From positions 1 to 15,964 of the forward strand of contig JAZODN010000055.1 of the NCBI GenBank assembly GCA_045597045.1: a stretch of DNA of 15,964 nucleotides, given 5' to 3'. The position numbers were made by a program, and so were the translations under genes. The first letter of the stretch is position 1. Every line of letters starts with the position of its first letter. Below, one piece after another: positions 7,462 to 13,098 of the stretch. The notes under the pieces were generated by a model that was given only the letters and a program-made list of their open reading frames with translations, had not been told where the DNA came from and searched no databases. This DNA is from SIG588 sp045597045 (GTDB lineage: Bacteria; Bacillota; Clostridia; Oscillospirales; Acutalibacteraceae).

Positions 7462-8453
7462 TGCGGTTCGGTAATTTTGTTGGTAACGAGGATGTAAAGG
7501 CGCTGCTCTCGTCGTATACCGCACGGGGGCAGTTTCCGCATGCACTGTTGATCGAAGGGGCCGCCGGCAGTGGGAGGCGCACGCTTGCGCGCACCCTTGC
7601 CGCGGCGGCGGTATGCATGAGCGAAGGGGAAGAGCGCCCGTGCGGCGTGTGTCCTGCGTGCCGCAAGGCGTTCGGCGGTGGGCATCCCGATATCGAAGAG
7701 TTGGGTGGCGACGGTGCGGCACGGTCATTTCATATTGCCACGGTGCGCGATCTGCGTGACCGCGCCTATGTGCTGCCGAATGAAGCGCCGCGACGGGTGA
7801 TGATTTTGTGCGGTGCCGATGGCATGACGCCGCAAGCGCAAAATGCATTGCTCAAAATATTGGAAGAGCCGCCACCGCGGTTGCTCTTTATGTTGACCTG
7901 TGAAAACCGTTCGTTGCTGTTGCCCACAGTGCAGTCGCGCACGGTGTGCGTGTCGCTGCACGGCGTGAGCGAGGCCGAGGCGTTGCCGTGGCTGCGCGAG
8001 AAAGCGCCCGATGCGCCGATCGAGGAGGTTAAAGAGGCACTGGCACTGTATGACGGTTGTTTGGGGCGCGTGCTGCAGGCGCTTGAGGGCGACGGTTTGG
8101 CAAAGGTGCGCACACTGGCTGACACGGTGGCCGCTGCGGTAGTGGCGTCGCAGGAATGGGCGCTGCTTTCGGCGCTGGCGCCGCTGGACCAAAAAGATAA
8201 AACCTTAACCGACGATGTGTTGGCAGCGCTGGTGCTGTTGTTCCGTGATGCGTTGGCGTGTGCAAGCGGTATGCGTTCCCGTGCGGTGTCCGAAACCGCC
8301 GTGAATTTGGCAGGGCAATTGCCGCCGTCGCGCTTGGCTGCGTTGGTAGAGGCGGTGCAGGAACTGCAAAAAACGCGCCGCCGCAACGTGAACCACACGT
8401 TGCTTTTAACAATGATAAGCGCTCGACTGCGTGCAGCAGCAGGGCGTGATTGA
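7461..8453 (+). CDS. holB: DNA polymerase III delta' subunit
   Basis: 330 aa, a clamp-loader AAA+ subunit that helps load the sliding clamp during replication. Visible elements are FPHALLIEG, the P-loop position GAAGSGRRT (33-41), a four-Cys zinc module (Cys52, Cys61, Cys64, Cys67), and the family signature AQNALLKILEEPP, followed by TVQSRT. In the P-loop the usual Lys-Ser/Thr is Arg39-Arg40, so nucleotide binding at this site is doubtful. That fits delta' being a structural rather than ATP-hydrolysing subunit. The ATG overlaps the darA stop by one base. The first 70% is well conserved; the C-terminal collar region is divergent, as usual. Confidence 0.93.
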   Translation: MRFGNFVGNEDVKALLSSYTARGQFPHALLIEGAAGSGRRTLARTLAAAAVCMSEGEERPCGVCPACRKAFGGGHPDIEELGGDGAARSFHIATVRDLRDRAYVLPNEAPRRVMILCGADGMTPQAQNALLKILEEPPPRLLFMLTCENRSLLLPTVQSRTVCVSLHGVSEAEALPWLREKAPDAPIEEVKEALALYDGCLGRVLQALEGDGLAKVRTLADTVAAAVVASQEWALLSALAPLDQKDKTLTDDVLAALVLLFRDALACASGMRSRAVSETAVNLAGQLPPSRLAALVEAVQELQKTRRRNVNHTLLLTMISARLRAAAGRD

Positions 8454-8475
8454 ACAGGACAGTAAGGAGAAGGCT

Positions 8476-9330
8476 ATGACATATATTGTAGGGGTACGTT
8501 TTCGCAACGCAGGAAAGGCGTACTATTTCGATCCTGCGGGCCACGCACTGGCGGTGGGCGATCTGGTAATGGTTGAAACCGCGCGCGGTATTGAGTGCGG
8601 CACCGTGTGCATCCCAAACCGCACGGTGGAGGATGAAACGGTGGTGCAACCGCTTCGTCCGGTAGTACGCGTGGCAAACGACGAGGATAAAAAGCAGTTG
8701 AAGGAAAACGAGGAGCGCCGCCGCCGTGCGATGAACCTCTGCCAGGAACGTATTGCGGCGCACAAGCTGGATATGAAGTTGGTGGATGCGGAATATGCAT
8801 TCGACAATTCCAAACTGCTGTTTTATTTTACCGCCGAAGGGCGTGTGGATTTTCGCGAATTGGTGAAGGATCTGGCATCCTCCTTCCACACGCGCATTGA
8901 ACTGCGTCAGATCGGCGTGCGCGATGAAGCCAAAATGCTCGGTGGGCTTGGCATTTGCGGTCGCCCGTTTTGCTGCTCGGAGTTTTTGGCGGATTTCCAA
9001 CCGGTCTCCATTAAGATGGCAAAGGAACAAGGGCTGTCCTTGAATCCCACTAAAATTTCGGGCACCTGCGGCCGCTTGATGTGTTGTCTCAAATACGAGC
9101 AGGAAGCGTATGAATCGCTGTTGCGTGCCACGCCGAAAAACGGGTCGGCCGTGATCACCGACGAAGGGCGCGGTGTGGTAACCGAAGTGAGTTTGCTCAC
9201 CGGTATGCTCAAGGTGCGATTGGACAAAACTCCCGATTCGCCGCCTATCAGCGTGCCGGTGTCGGCGGTGAAAACGGTGCGTGCAGCCAACCGCCCCCGA
9301 AATAACGAAGAAGAAAAAAACGAGGAATAA
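8476..9330 (+). CDS. ricT: RicT/YaaT PSP1-domain protein
   Basis: 284 aa. The PSP1 domain carries the six-Cys signature GGLGICGRPFCC (Cys161, 166, 167) and GTCGRLMCC (Cys198, 203, 204), which holds Fe-S cluster(s) in the RicA-RicF-RicT complex. In Bacillus that complex promotes RNase Y-dependent maturation of operon mRNAs and affects competence, biofilm and sporulation. The ATG at 8476 is preferred over an in-frame ATG at 8431 inside holB, because AAGGAG lies at 8464-8469 and the protein then begins MTYIVGVRFRNAGKAYYF, as homologues do. The acidic, lysine-rich tail (NNEEEKNEE) is likely disordered. The gap to holB is 22 bp. The partners RicA and RicF are not in this window. Confidence 0.94.
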   Translation: MTYIVGVRFRNAGKAYYFDPAGHALAVGDLVMVETARGIECGTVCIPNRTVEDETVVQPLRPVVRVANDEDKKQLKENEERRRRAMNLCQERIAAHKLDMKLVDAEYAFDNSKLLFYFTAEGRVDFRELVKDLASSFHTRIELRQIGVRDEAKMLGGLGICGRPFCCSEFLADFQPVSIKMAKEQGLSLNPTKISGTCGRLMCCLKYEQEAYESLLRATPKNGSAVITDEGRGVVTEVSLLTGMLKVRLDKTPDSPPISVPVSAVKTVRAANRPRNNEEEKNEE

Positions 9331-9353
9331 TATTTTAGAAGGAGTCTTAACCT

Positions 9354-10088
9354 ATGTCCGGACATTCCAAATGGAACAACATTAAACGCAAGAAGGAGAA
9401 AACCGACGGCCAGCGCGCGAAGGTGTTCACCAAGATCGCGCGTGAACTTGCTGTGGCGGTAAAAGAGGGCGGTGGCCCCGATCCTGCCGCTAACTCCAAG
9501 CTGAAAGATGCCATCGCCAAAGCAAAGGCCAACAACGTGCCCAATGACAACATCGAACGCGCCATCAAAAAGGCGTCGAGCGAAGGCGGCGAAAACTGGG
9601 AAGCGTTGCAGTACGAAGGGTACGGTCCCAGCGGCATTGCCGTGATCGTGGAAACGTTGACCGATAACCGTAACCGCACGGCCGGCGACATTCGCCACTA
9701 TTTTGATAAGTACGGTGGCAACCTCGGCCAAAGCGGTTGCGTGTCGTTTATGTTCAACCAAAAGGGCGTTATTGCTATTGAGGCCGAAGGCCTTGACGAA
9801 GATCAGGTGATGGAAGACGCGCTCGAGGCCGGTGCAGCGGATTTCGCAGCGGATGCCGACGTGTTTGAAGTGACCACCGAACCCGACGATTTCTCTGCCG
9901 TGCGCGACGCGTTGGAGGCCAAGGGATACACCTTCGTCTCGGCTGAACTTGAAATGGTGCCGGATGTGTATACTGCCATCACCGATCCCGATTTGGTTGT
10001 GAAGATGGAAAAACTGCTCGACGTGTTGGAAGATAACGACGACGTGCAGAACGTGTGGCACAACTGGGATCGCCCCGAAGAGGAATAA
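9354..10088 (+). CDS. yebC: YebC/PmpR/TACO1-family protein
   Basis: 244 aa, normal length. It opens MSGHSKWNNIKRKKEKTDGQ, followed by KVFTKIAREL and NNVPNDNIERAIKKAS, all diagnostic of the family. Older annotation calls the family a DNA-binding transcription regulator; more recent work on relatives supports a role in translation, helping ribosomes through difficult stretches. Either role is possible from sequence alone. The start has AGAAGGAG 9 bases upstream. It lies 23 bp after ricT and is probably the last gene of the queT operon, ending at the hairpin at 10110-10148. Confidence 0.95.
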   Translation: MSGHSKWNNIKRKKEKTDGQRAKVFTKIARELAVAVKEGGGPDPAANSKLKDAIAKAKANNVPNDNIERAIKKASSEGGENWEALQYEGYGPSGIAVIVETLTDNRNRTAGDIRHYFDKYGGNLGQSGCVSFMFNQKGVIAIEAEGLDEDQVMEDALEAGAADFAADADVFEVTTEPDDFSAVRDALEAKGYTFVSAELEMVPDVYTAITDPDLVVKMEKLLDVLEDNDDVQNVWHNWDRPEEE

Positions 10089-10109
10089 TAAAAAAGAGAT
10101 ACGCAAGTG

Positions 10110-10148
10110 ATATGCACCCCAAAAGTGTCTAACTTTTGGGGTGCATAT
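10110..10148 (+). terminator. 17-bp perfect hairpin after yebC
   Basis: ATATGCACCCCAAAAGT and its exact reverse complement are separated by a five-base loop (10127-10131). The bases after the stem (TATTGTTGCTT) are T-rich but interrupted, so termination is likely but not textbook. Confidence 0.7.
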
Positions 10149-10199
10149 TATTGTTGCTTCTCTCTTTTACAAATCCAATTAGATAATTATCGAAAAGGA

Positions 10200-10228
10200 T
10201 TGACAAATACACGGAGAGGCGATATAAT
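10200..10228 (+). promoter_or_regulatory. Promoter of the 121-aa protein / ArsR operon
   Basis: -35 TTGACA (10200-10205), 17-bp spacer, consensus -10 TATAAT (10223-10228). The predicted start of transcription is near 10234-10235, immediately before the leader hairpin. The leader is about 75 bases. Confidence 0.87.
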
Positions 10229-10235
10229 GAACGCG

Positions 10236-10302
10236 TAAGGAGGCGCGGGCAATCCGCCTTCTTAAAACAAGTTCGGATTATTCGTGTCACCTTAAGGAGG
10301 CG
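10236..10302 (+). promoter_or_regulatory. Leader with two mutually exclusive hairpins around the ribosome binding site
   Basis: AAGGAGGCG occurs twice, at 10237-10245 and 10294-10302. The second copy is the ribosome binding site of the next gene, 8 bases before its ATG. Between them, CGCCTTCTTAA (10255-10265) can pair with either copy: 10 bp with 10236-10245 (9-base loop) or 11 bp with 10292-10302 (26-base loop), each with one G-U pair. The first pairing would free the ribosome binding site; the second would hide it. No start codon follows the first copy at a usable distance, so it is not a leader peptide site. Regulation is inferred. Confidence 0.5.
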
Positions 10303-10308
10303 AAGGCT

Positions 10309-10674
10309 ATGCAACAAAAGATGGAAAAAATGAACGCCTTTTTTGGCGAACGCATTGCCGCGTGTGAGAACCGGGAGCAGGCATTGGTTGCAGACGGGCG
10401 GCGTGACGAAGCGAATTTTGAAAAGGTACGCGCCAACATGTACGACGTGTTCCGCACGATTCTGGCGGTAGCGGCGAGGACGCAAAGGGACGAAGCGAGT
10501 GTGCGCGCCTTTTTTGCACAAAAATTAGGACAGATTCCCATGGGGTGGAAAGCGGCGCACGAAGCCGCCCGTCAGCACGAGGATGCGGAAAAGATGCAGA
10601 TCGAGGAGATCAAACTGGAGGCCGTTTCCGAAATCAAAGTGTTTTTCGAGCAAGTGTGGAGGAACGGGGAATGA
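10309..10674 (+). CDS. Unknown small helical protein coupled to ArsR-DUF2087
   Basis: 121 aa. I do not recognise the family with confidence. It is rich in Ala, Glu, Lys, Arg and Gln with almost no Pro or Gly, so it is expected to be nearly all alpha-helix, possibly coiled coil in the last 40 residues (HEDAEKMQIEEIKLEAVSEI). There is no signal peptide or membrane segment, and only one Cys. The start is ATG 10309 behind AAGGAGG. The stop overlaps the start of the ArsR gene by four bases (ATGA), so the two proteins are probably made in a fixed ratio. That suggests a partner, modulator or sensor for the regulator rather than an unrelated enzyme. Confidence 0.85.
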   Translation: MQQKMEKMNAFFGERIAACENREQALVADGRRDEANFEKVRANMYDVFRTILAVAARTQRDEASVRAFFAQKLGQIPMGWKAAHEAARQHEDAEKMQIEEIKLEAVSEIKVFFEQVWRNGE

Positions 10675-11222
10675 CAGAGACCGAAGCGATCGCGCTGTTT
10701 AAATGCTTGGCAGACAAATCGCGGCTACAGATCGTCAAATCGCTGGCGCAAGAGGATATGTACGTCGAGAGGCTTTCCGAGCGATTGGGGCTGACCCCGC
10801 CTACCGTGTCGTTTCATCTCAAAAAACTGGCGGATGCAGGGGCGGTCGTGTCCTACAAAAGTCAGTATTATATGATGTACTCACTGAAGAAGGAAGTTTT
10901 TGAAACGCGCATGCTTGACATATTGGAAACGCGGTCGGACGAAGCCGATTTGCAGGAGGAACGGGATGCGGCGTACCGCCGAAAGGTGCTTGATGCGTTT
11001 TTTGAGTACGACAAATTGAAGACGATTCCGACACAGCGCAAGAAAGAGCGCATCGTTCTGGAACGATTGGCTGAGAATTTCGAATATGACCGTCTTTACA
11101 GCGAGTGGGAGGTGAACGTCGTGCTTTCGGCGTTTCACGATGACGTGTGCACCCTCCGCCGCGATATGGTAGGCGAGCGTTTGCTCGACCGCGATGCCAC
11201 GGGCTATTGGCGTGTGAAATAA
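10671..11222 (+). CDS. ArsR-family transcriptional regulator with C-terminal DUF2087
   Basis: 183 aa. The N-terminal winged helix spans ~1-75: LFKCLADKSRLQIVKSLA, then a helix-turn-helix with recognition helix around LTPPTVSFHLKKLADAG (41-57). The C-terminal ~116-182 region, beginning KTIPTQRKKERIVLERLAENF and ending in ATGYWRV, is DUF2087, a small domain often fused to ArsR-type HTHs whose ligand is not established. The classic metal-sensing ELCVCDL motif is missing: the equivalent segment is EDMYVERLSERLG, with no cysteines. It is therefore unlikely to be an arsenic sensor. The ATG has GGAGGA 7 bases upstream and overlaps the previous stop. No target genes are adjacent beyond its own operon. 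Confidence 0.9.
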   Translation: MTETEAIALFKCLADKSRLQIVKSLAQEDMYVERLSERLGLTPPTVSFHLKKLADAGAVVSYKSQYYMMYSLKKEVFETRMLDILETRSDEADLQEERDAAYRRKVLDAFFEYDKLKTIPTQRKKERIVLERLAENFEYDRLYSEWEVNVVLSAFHDDVCTLRRDMVGERLLDRDATGYWRVK

Positions 11223-11224
11223 AC

Positions 11225-11252
11225 AAGAGGACGTATCGTGATACGTCCTCTT
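11225..11252. terminator. Bidirectional terminator between arsR-type and TSCPD genes
   Basis: AAGAGGACGTAT / ATACGTCCTCTT form a 12-bp perfect stem around a CGTG loop. It is followed on the plus strand by TCGTTTGTTATT and on the minus strand by GTTTATTTC. It lies between convergent genes. Confidence 0.8.
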
Positions 11253-11259
11253 TCGTTTG

Positions 11260-11508
11260 TTATTCCGACAATGCCGCTTCCAACGCCTTGGCCAACTGGT
11301 CGGGGCAGGAAGTGCCTTTGAATCCGCAACGGATACCGTTCAAACGGCGGATCGCCTCTTCGGCGGTCATGCCGTCCACCAAGGCGGCCACACCCTGCGT
11401 GTTGCCGGAGCAACCGCCTTCAAACTTCACGTTGCGGACGATGCCGTCCTCGATTTCAAAGGTGATGCCGCGCGCACACACGCCCTGCGGCCGATAGGAA
11501 TATGTCAT
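11260..11508 (-). CDS. TSCPD domain-containing protein (TIGR03905 type)
   Basis: 82 aa. The defining TSCPD motif is intact (KGTSCPDQLAKAL, with Cys68), and Cys11, Cys33 (GGCSGN) and Cys61 match the conserved cysteines of this small stand-alone family. The same domain occurs at the C-terminus of some ribonucleotide reductases, where it probably binds metal. The role of the free-standing form is unknown. The start was placed at ATG 11508: the protein then begins MTYSYRPQGVCARGI as expected, AAAGGATG lies just upstream, and a promoter lies at 11569-11541. A longer in-frame ORF reaching 11610 would run through that promoter and reads as a nonsense hydrophobic stretch. Confidence 0.88.
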   Translation of the reverse strand: MTYSYRPQGVCARGITFEIEDGIVRNVKFEGGCSGNTQGVAALVDGMTAEEAIRRLNGIRCGFKGTSCPDQLAKALEAALSE

Positions 11509-11540
11509 GGCAAAACATCCTTTCAAAAAGTTACAAAGGC

Positions 11541-11569
11541 AGTATAGCACATCGCATCGAAAAATGCAA
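11541..11569 (-). promoter_or_regulatory. Promoter of the TSCPD gene
   Basis: Minus strand: -35 TTGCAT (11569-11564), 17-bp spacer, -10 TATACT (11546-11541). It lies after the hairpin that ends the HTH gene, so the two minus-strand genes have separate transcripts. Confidence 0.72.
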
Positions 11570-11590
11570 CGGGGAAGCAGACGCAAAAAC

Positions 11591-11618
11591 AGGAGAGCGT
11601 CCAAACACAAGCTCTCCT
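11591..11618 (-). terminator. Terminator overlapping the HTH gene stop
   Basis: AGGAGAGC / GCTCTCCT (8 bp, 12-base loop) followed on the minus strand by GTTTTTGC. The stem includes the HTH stop codon region (11619-11617). Confidence 0.72.
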
Positions 11619-11823
11619 ATTTTTTGTCGGGAAGATATTGAATAATGTCTTGCACGTTACACTCCAATATGCGACAGAAATCATCGATTTTCATAGTGCT
11701 GATGCCGTTCCCTTTTTTGATACGGTCAATAGTGGCGCTGCTGATGTTGTGCTTTTTGATCAAAACATATGTGGAGACGCCTTTTCGTTTTAACGTCTCC
11801 CAAAAGGGCGCATAACTTATCAC
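11617..11823 (-). CDS. Small Cro/C1-type helix-turn-helix regulator
   Basis: 68 aa, just one HTH domain. FWETLKRKGVSTYVLIKKHN leads into the recognition helix ISSATIDRIKKGNGIS (27-42), then MKIDDFCRILECNVQDII, the standard five-helix Xre layout seen in the smallest Firmicutes regulators. There is no partner or ligand domain. Translation starts at GTG (11823-11821) behind GAGGAGG at a 5-base spacing. The gene is divergent from the membrane protein/DUF5067 pair and shares its promoter region, so it probably controls them and itself. A toxin-antitoxin role is less likely because no toxin-like gene is coupled to it. Confidence 0.9.
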   Translation of the reverse strand: MISYAPFWETLKRKGVSTYVLIKKHNISSATIDRIKKGNGISTMKIDDFCRILECNVQDIIQYLPDKK

Positions 11824-11846
11824 ACTATCGCCTCCTCTTTATTGAA

Positions 11847-11875
11847 AGGATAGAATATATTTATATACTTGACAA
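11847..11875 (-). promoter_or_regulatory. Promoter of the HTH regulator
   Basis: Minus strand: -35 TTGTCA (11875-11870), 17-bp spacer, -10 TATCCT (11852-11847). Its -35 box lies on the opposite strand of the -35 box for the membrane protein gene, so the two polymerases should compete. Confidence 0.62.
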
Positions 11876-11897
11876 TTGTCATAATTATGACTATAAT
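11869..11897 (+). promoter_or_regulatory. Promoter of the VanZ-like / DUF5067 pair, with overlapping operator palindromes
   Basis: Consensus -35 TTGACA (11869-11874), 17-bp spacer, consensus -10 TATAAT (11892-11897). Two perfect 12-bp palindromes fill the gap: TGACAATTGTCA (11870-11881) and TCATAATTATGA (11879-11890), overlapping by three bases. They are good candidate operators for the divergent HTH regulator. Confidence 0.8.
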
Positions 11898-11904
11898 GGT
11901 AAGC

Positions 11905-12306
11905 ATGAATATTCGTAGATGGGAAATGGCACATGCCGTCGGTGCGCTTTTGCTCGGTGCGTGTATCTATCTTTTGTTTCGAGAAGAAACATGGCTGCAT
12001 TGCGCTTTGTTTTGTCCTGTGAACACGGTGCTTTCAACAGCCGAGTTTTGGGGAGATGCATTTATTCGTTACTATTTTGCAGATTTCCTTTGGGGGTATG
12101 CGTTGACATCTGCACTGTATGCGGTATATCCATTTAGGCACAGCGTTCTCGCAACAACGATAATCGTTGGATGGGGATATGAGGTTTTGCAGGTTTGGGG
12201 TGTTGTGGCAGGTACAGGAGATATTGCAGATGTATTTCTTTATCTATTGGCGGCTTTTGCTGCTTATGGAAATATACAATTATTGAAGAGGAGAGAGAAA
12301 TCATGA
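11905..12306 (+). CDS. VanZ-like small integral membrane protein
   Basis: 133 aa with about four hydrophobic segments (near 10-24, 57-75, 80-100 and 106-124). The last includes TGDIADVFLYLLAAF, which resembles the GD..D...Y..G signature of VanZ-like proteins, a membrane family named for teicoplanin resistance but mostly of unknown function. The assignment is tentative. The start is uncertain. The open frame reaches back to 11869, but that TTG is the promoter's own -35 box. ATG 11905 falls where transcription should begin, implying a leaderless message. ATG 11926 is the next option and also lacks a clear ribosome binding site. Its stop overlaps the DUF5067 gene by four bases (ATGA). Codon use is more AT-rich than the neighbouring housekeeping genes. 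Confidence 0.75.
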   Translation: MNIRRWEMAHAVGALLLGACIYLLFREETWLHCALFCPVNTVLSTAEFWGDAFIRYYFADFLWGYALTSALYAVYPFRHSVLATTIIVGWGYEVLQVWGVVAGTGDIADVFLYLLAAFAAYGNIQLLKRREKS

Positions 12307-12803
12307 AAAGAATAGGCACGTTTGTGCTGGCGGTGCTGCTTGTGCTGACCTTTGTTCTGTTTGCGCTGGGCAGCGGTTCGTCGGGTGAGGAAACAGACCT
12401 TGGAACGGGTGATGTAGCACAGAAAGACGATTCGGTGGGTCAGGTGGCGGATTGTACCGTGGATATTGCTAGTTGCCGTTTGGCGAAAGACTGGGAAGGT
12501 AATCCGATTGTCATTGTAAAATATGTGTTTACAAATAACAAAGAAGAAAGTCAGAGTTTTATGTTGGCCTTCGATGACCAAGTGTATCAGGATGGTGTAG
12601 GGTTGAATAGCTGCTATATAGCGGACGACTCGGCCAATTATTCTTCCGACAACCAGACGAAGGAAATCAAGAAAGGTGCGACGTTGGATGTGGAGGCCGC
12701 GTATGTGCTGAATGACACGACGACAGATGTAGAAGTTGAGGTTTCGGCACTGTTTAGTTTTGATAACAGCAAAATCACCAAAACGTTCCCGATTGCGGAT
12801 TAA
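12303..12803 (+). CDS. DUF5067-domain exported protein
   Basis: 166 aa. Residues 4-22 form a hydrophobic helix after MKR, with no cysteine lipobox, so it is either a membrane anchor or a signal peptide ending near GSGSSG. An acidic linker follows. From ~48 to the end is an Ig-like DUF5067 domain: CRLAKDWEGNPIVIVKYVFTNN, then QSFMLAFDDQVYQDGVGL and KEIKKGATLDVEAAYVLND are typical of this family of extracellular proteins from gut Firmicutes. Function is unknown. The start is ATG 12303 with AGAGGAG about 10 bases before it. Translation is coupled to the membrane protein. No hairpin follows the stop; instead come three A-rich repeats leading into the tRNA promoter. Confidence 0.88.
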   Translation: MKRIGTFVLAVLLVLTFVLFALGSGSSGEETDLGTGDVAQKDDSVGQVADCTVDIASCRLAKDWEGNPIVIVKYVFTNNKEESQSFMLAFDDQVYQDGVGLNSCYIADDSANYSSDNQTKEIKKGATLDVEAAYVLNDTTTDVEVEVSALFSFDNSKITKTFPIAD

Positions 12804-12839
12804 ATAAAAAAGAAAATAAAAAAGAAAATAAAAAAGAAA
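12804..12839 (+). repeat. Three exact 12-bp A-tract repeats
   Basis: ATAAAAAAGAAA is repeated three times without mismatch (12804, 12816, 12828), directly after the DUF5067 stop and ending six bases before the tRNA -35 box. The position and spacing suit an UP-like or bent-DNA element for the tRNA promoter. Confidence 0.85.
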
Positions 12840-12845
12840 AAAGGC

Positions 12846-12874
12846 TTGACAGCGTCACCAGAGTGTGCTATACT
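12846..12874 (+). promoter_or_regulatory. tRNA-Gly promoter
   Basis: -35 TTGACA (12846-12851), 17-bp spacer, -10 TATACT (12869-12874). It is preceded directly by the A-tract repeats. The tRNA begins 18 bases after the -10 box. Confidence 0.85.
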
Positions 12875-12891
12875 ACCATTCGCACTGAAAT

Positions 12892-12967
12892 GCGGCTTTA
12901 GCTCATCTGGTAGAGCGCCACCTTGCCAAGGTGGAGGTAGCGAGTTCGAGCCTCGTAAGCCGCTCCA
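12892..12967 (+). tRNA. tRNA-Gly (anticodon GCC)
   Basis: 76 bases including an encoded CCA. Acceptor arm GCGGCTT pairs with AAGCCGC. The D arm is GCTC...GAGC. The anticodon stem CCACC/GGTGG carries loop TTGCCAA, so the anticodon is GCC (reads GGC and GGT). The T arm contains GTTCGAG. The discriminator base is T, followed by CCA. It stands alone, with its own promoter and terminator. Confidence 0.97.
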
Positions 12968-12996
12968 AAAAGACCATCCAATGGGTGGTCTTTTTT
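12967..12996 (+). terminator. Terminator of tRNA-Gly
   Basis: AGACCATCC pairs with GGGTGGTCT (one G-T pair) around a three-base loop. It is preceded by a run of A and followed by six T and further T-rich sequence. Confidence 0.9.
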
Positions 12997-13049
12997 CTTT
13001 TTTATTTAACATGAGAGTAGCGGTATGTAGCAAAAAAGCAGGGGGGTTA

Positions 13050-13078
13050 TTGCACAGTCGCGAAAAATGTGTTATGAT
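13050..13078 (+). promoter_or_regulatory. Promoter of the AEC transporter gene
   Basis: -35 TTGCAC (13050-13055), 17-bp spacer, -10 TATGAT (13073-13078). The leader would be only about 14 bases. Confidence 0.65.
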
Positions 13079-13098
13079 GCTCGTGGGGTGATAACGGT

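Noticed and set aside
6736..7848. A 370-codon minus-strand frame across queT-darA-holB
   Set aside because: It lies antisense to three strongly conserved genes, with His/Arg/Pro/Ala-rich nonsense translation and no ribosome binding site.
8431..8475. Longer RicT starting inside holB
   Set aside because: ATG 8476 has AAGGAG at the right distance and gives the conserved N-terminus; the extra 15 residues look like chance.
8907..10106. A 399-codon minus-strand frame over ricT and yebC
   Set aside because: Both plus-strand genes are unmistakable. The antisense frame is a composition effect.
11509..11610. N-terminal extension of the TSCPD protein to 11610
   Set aside because: It would pass through the gene's own promoter and adds a Cys/Leu-rich stretch not seen in the family. 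ATG 11508 has a proper ribosome binding site.
12892..12996. tRNA-Gly as an integration site for a mobile element
   Set aside because: No integrase, no repeat of the tRNA 3' end in the window, and a normal terminator directly follows.
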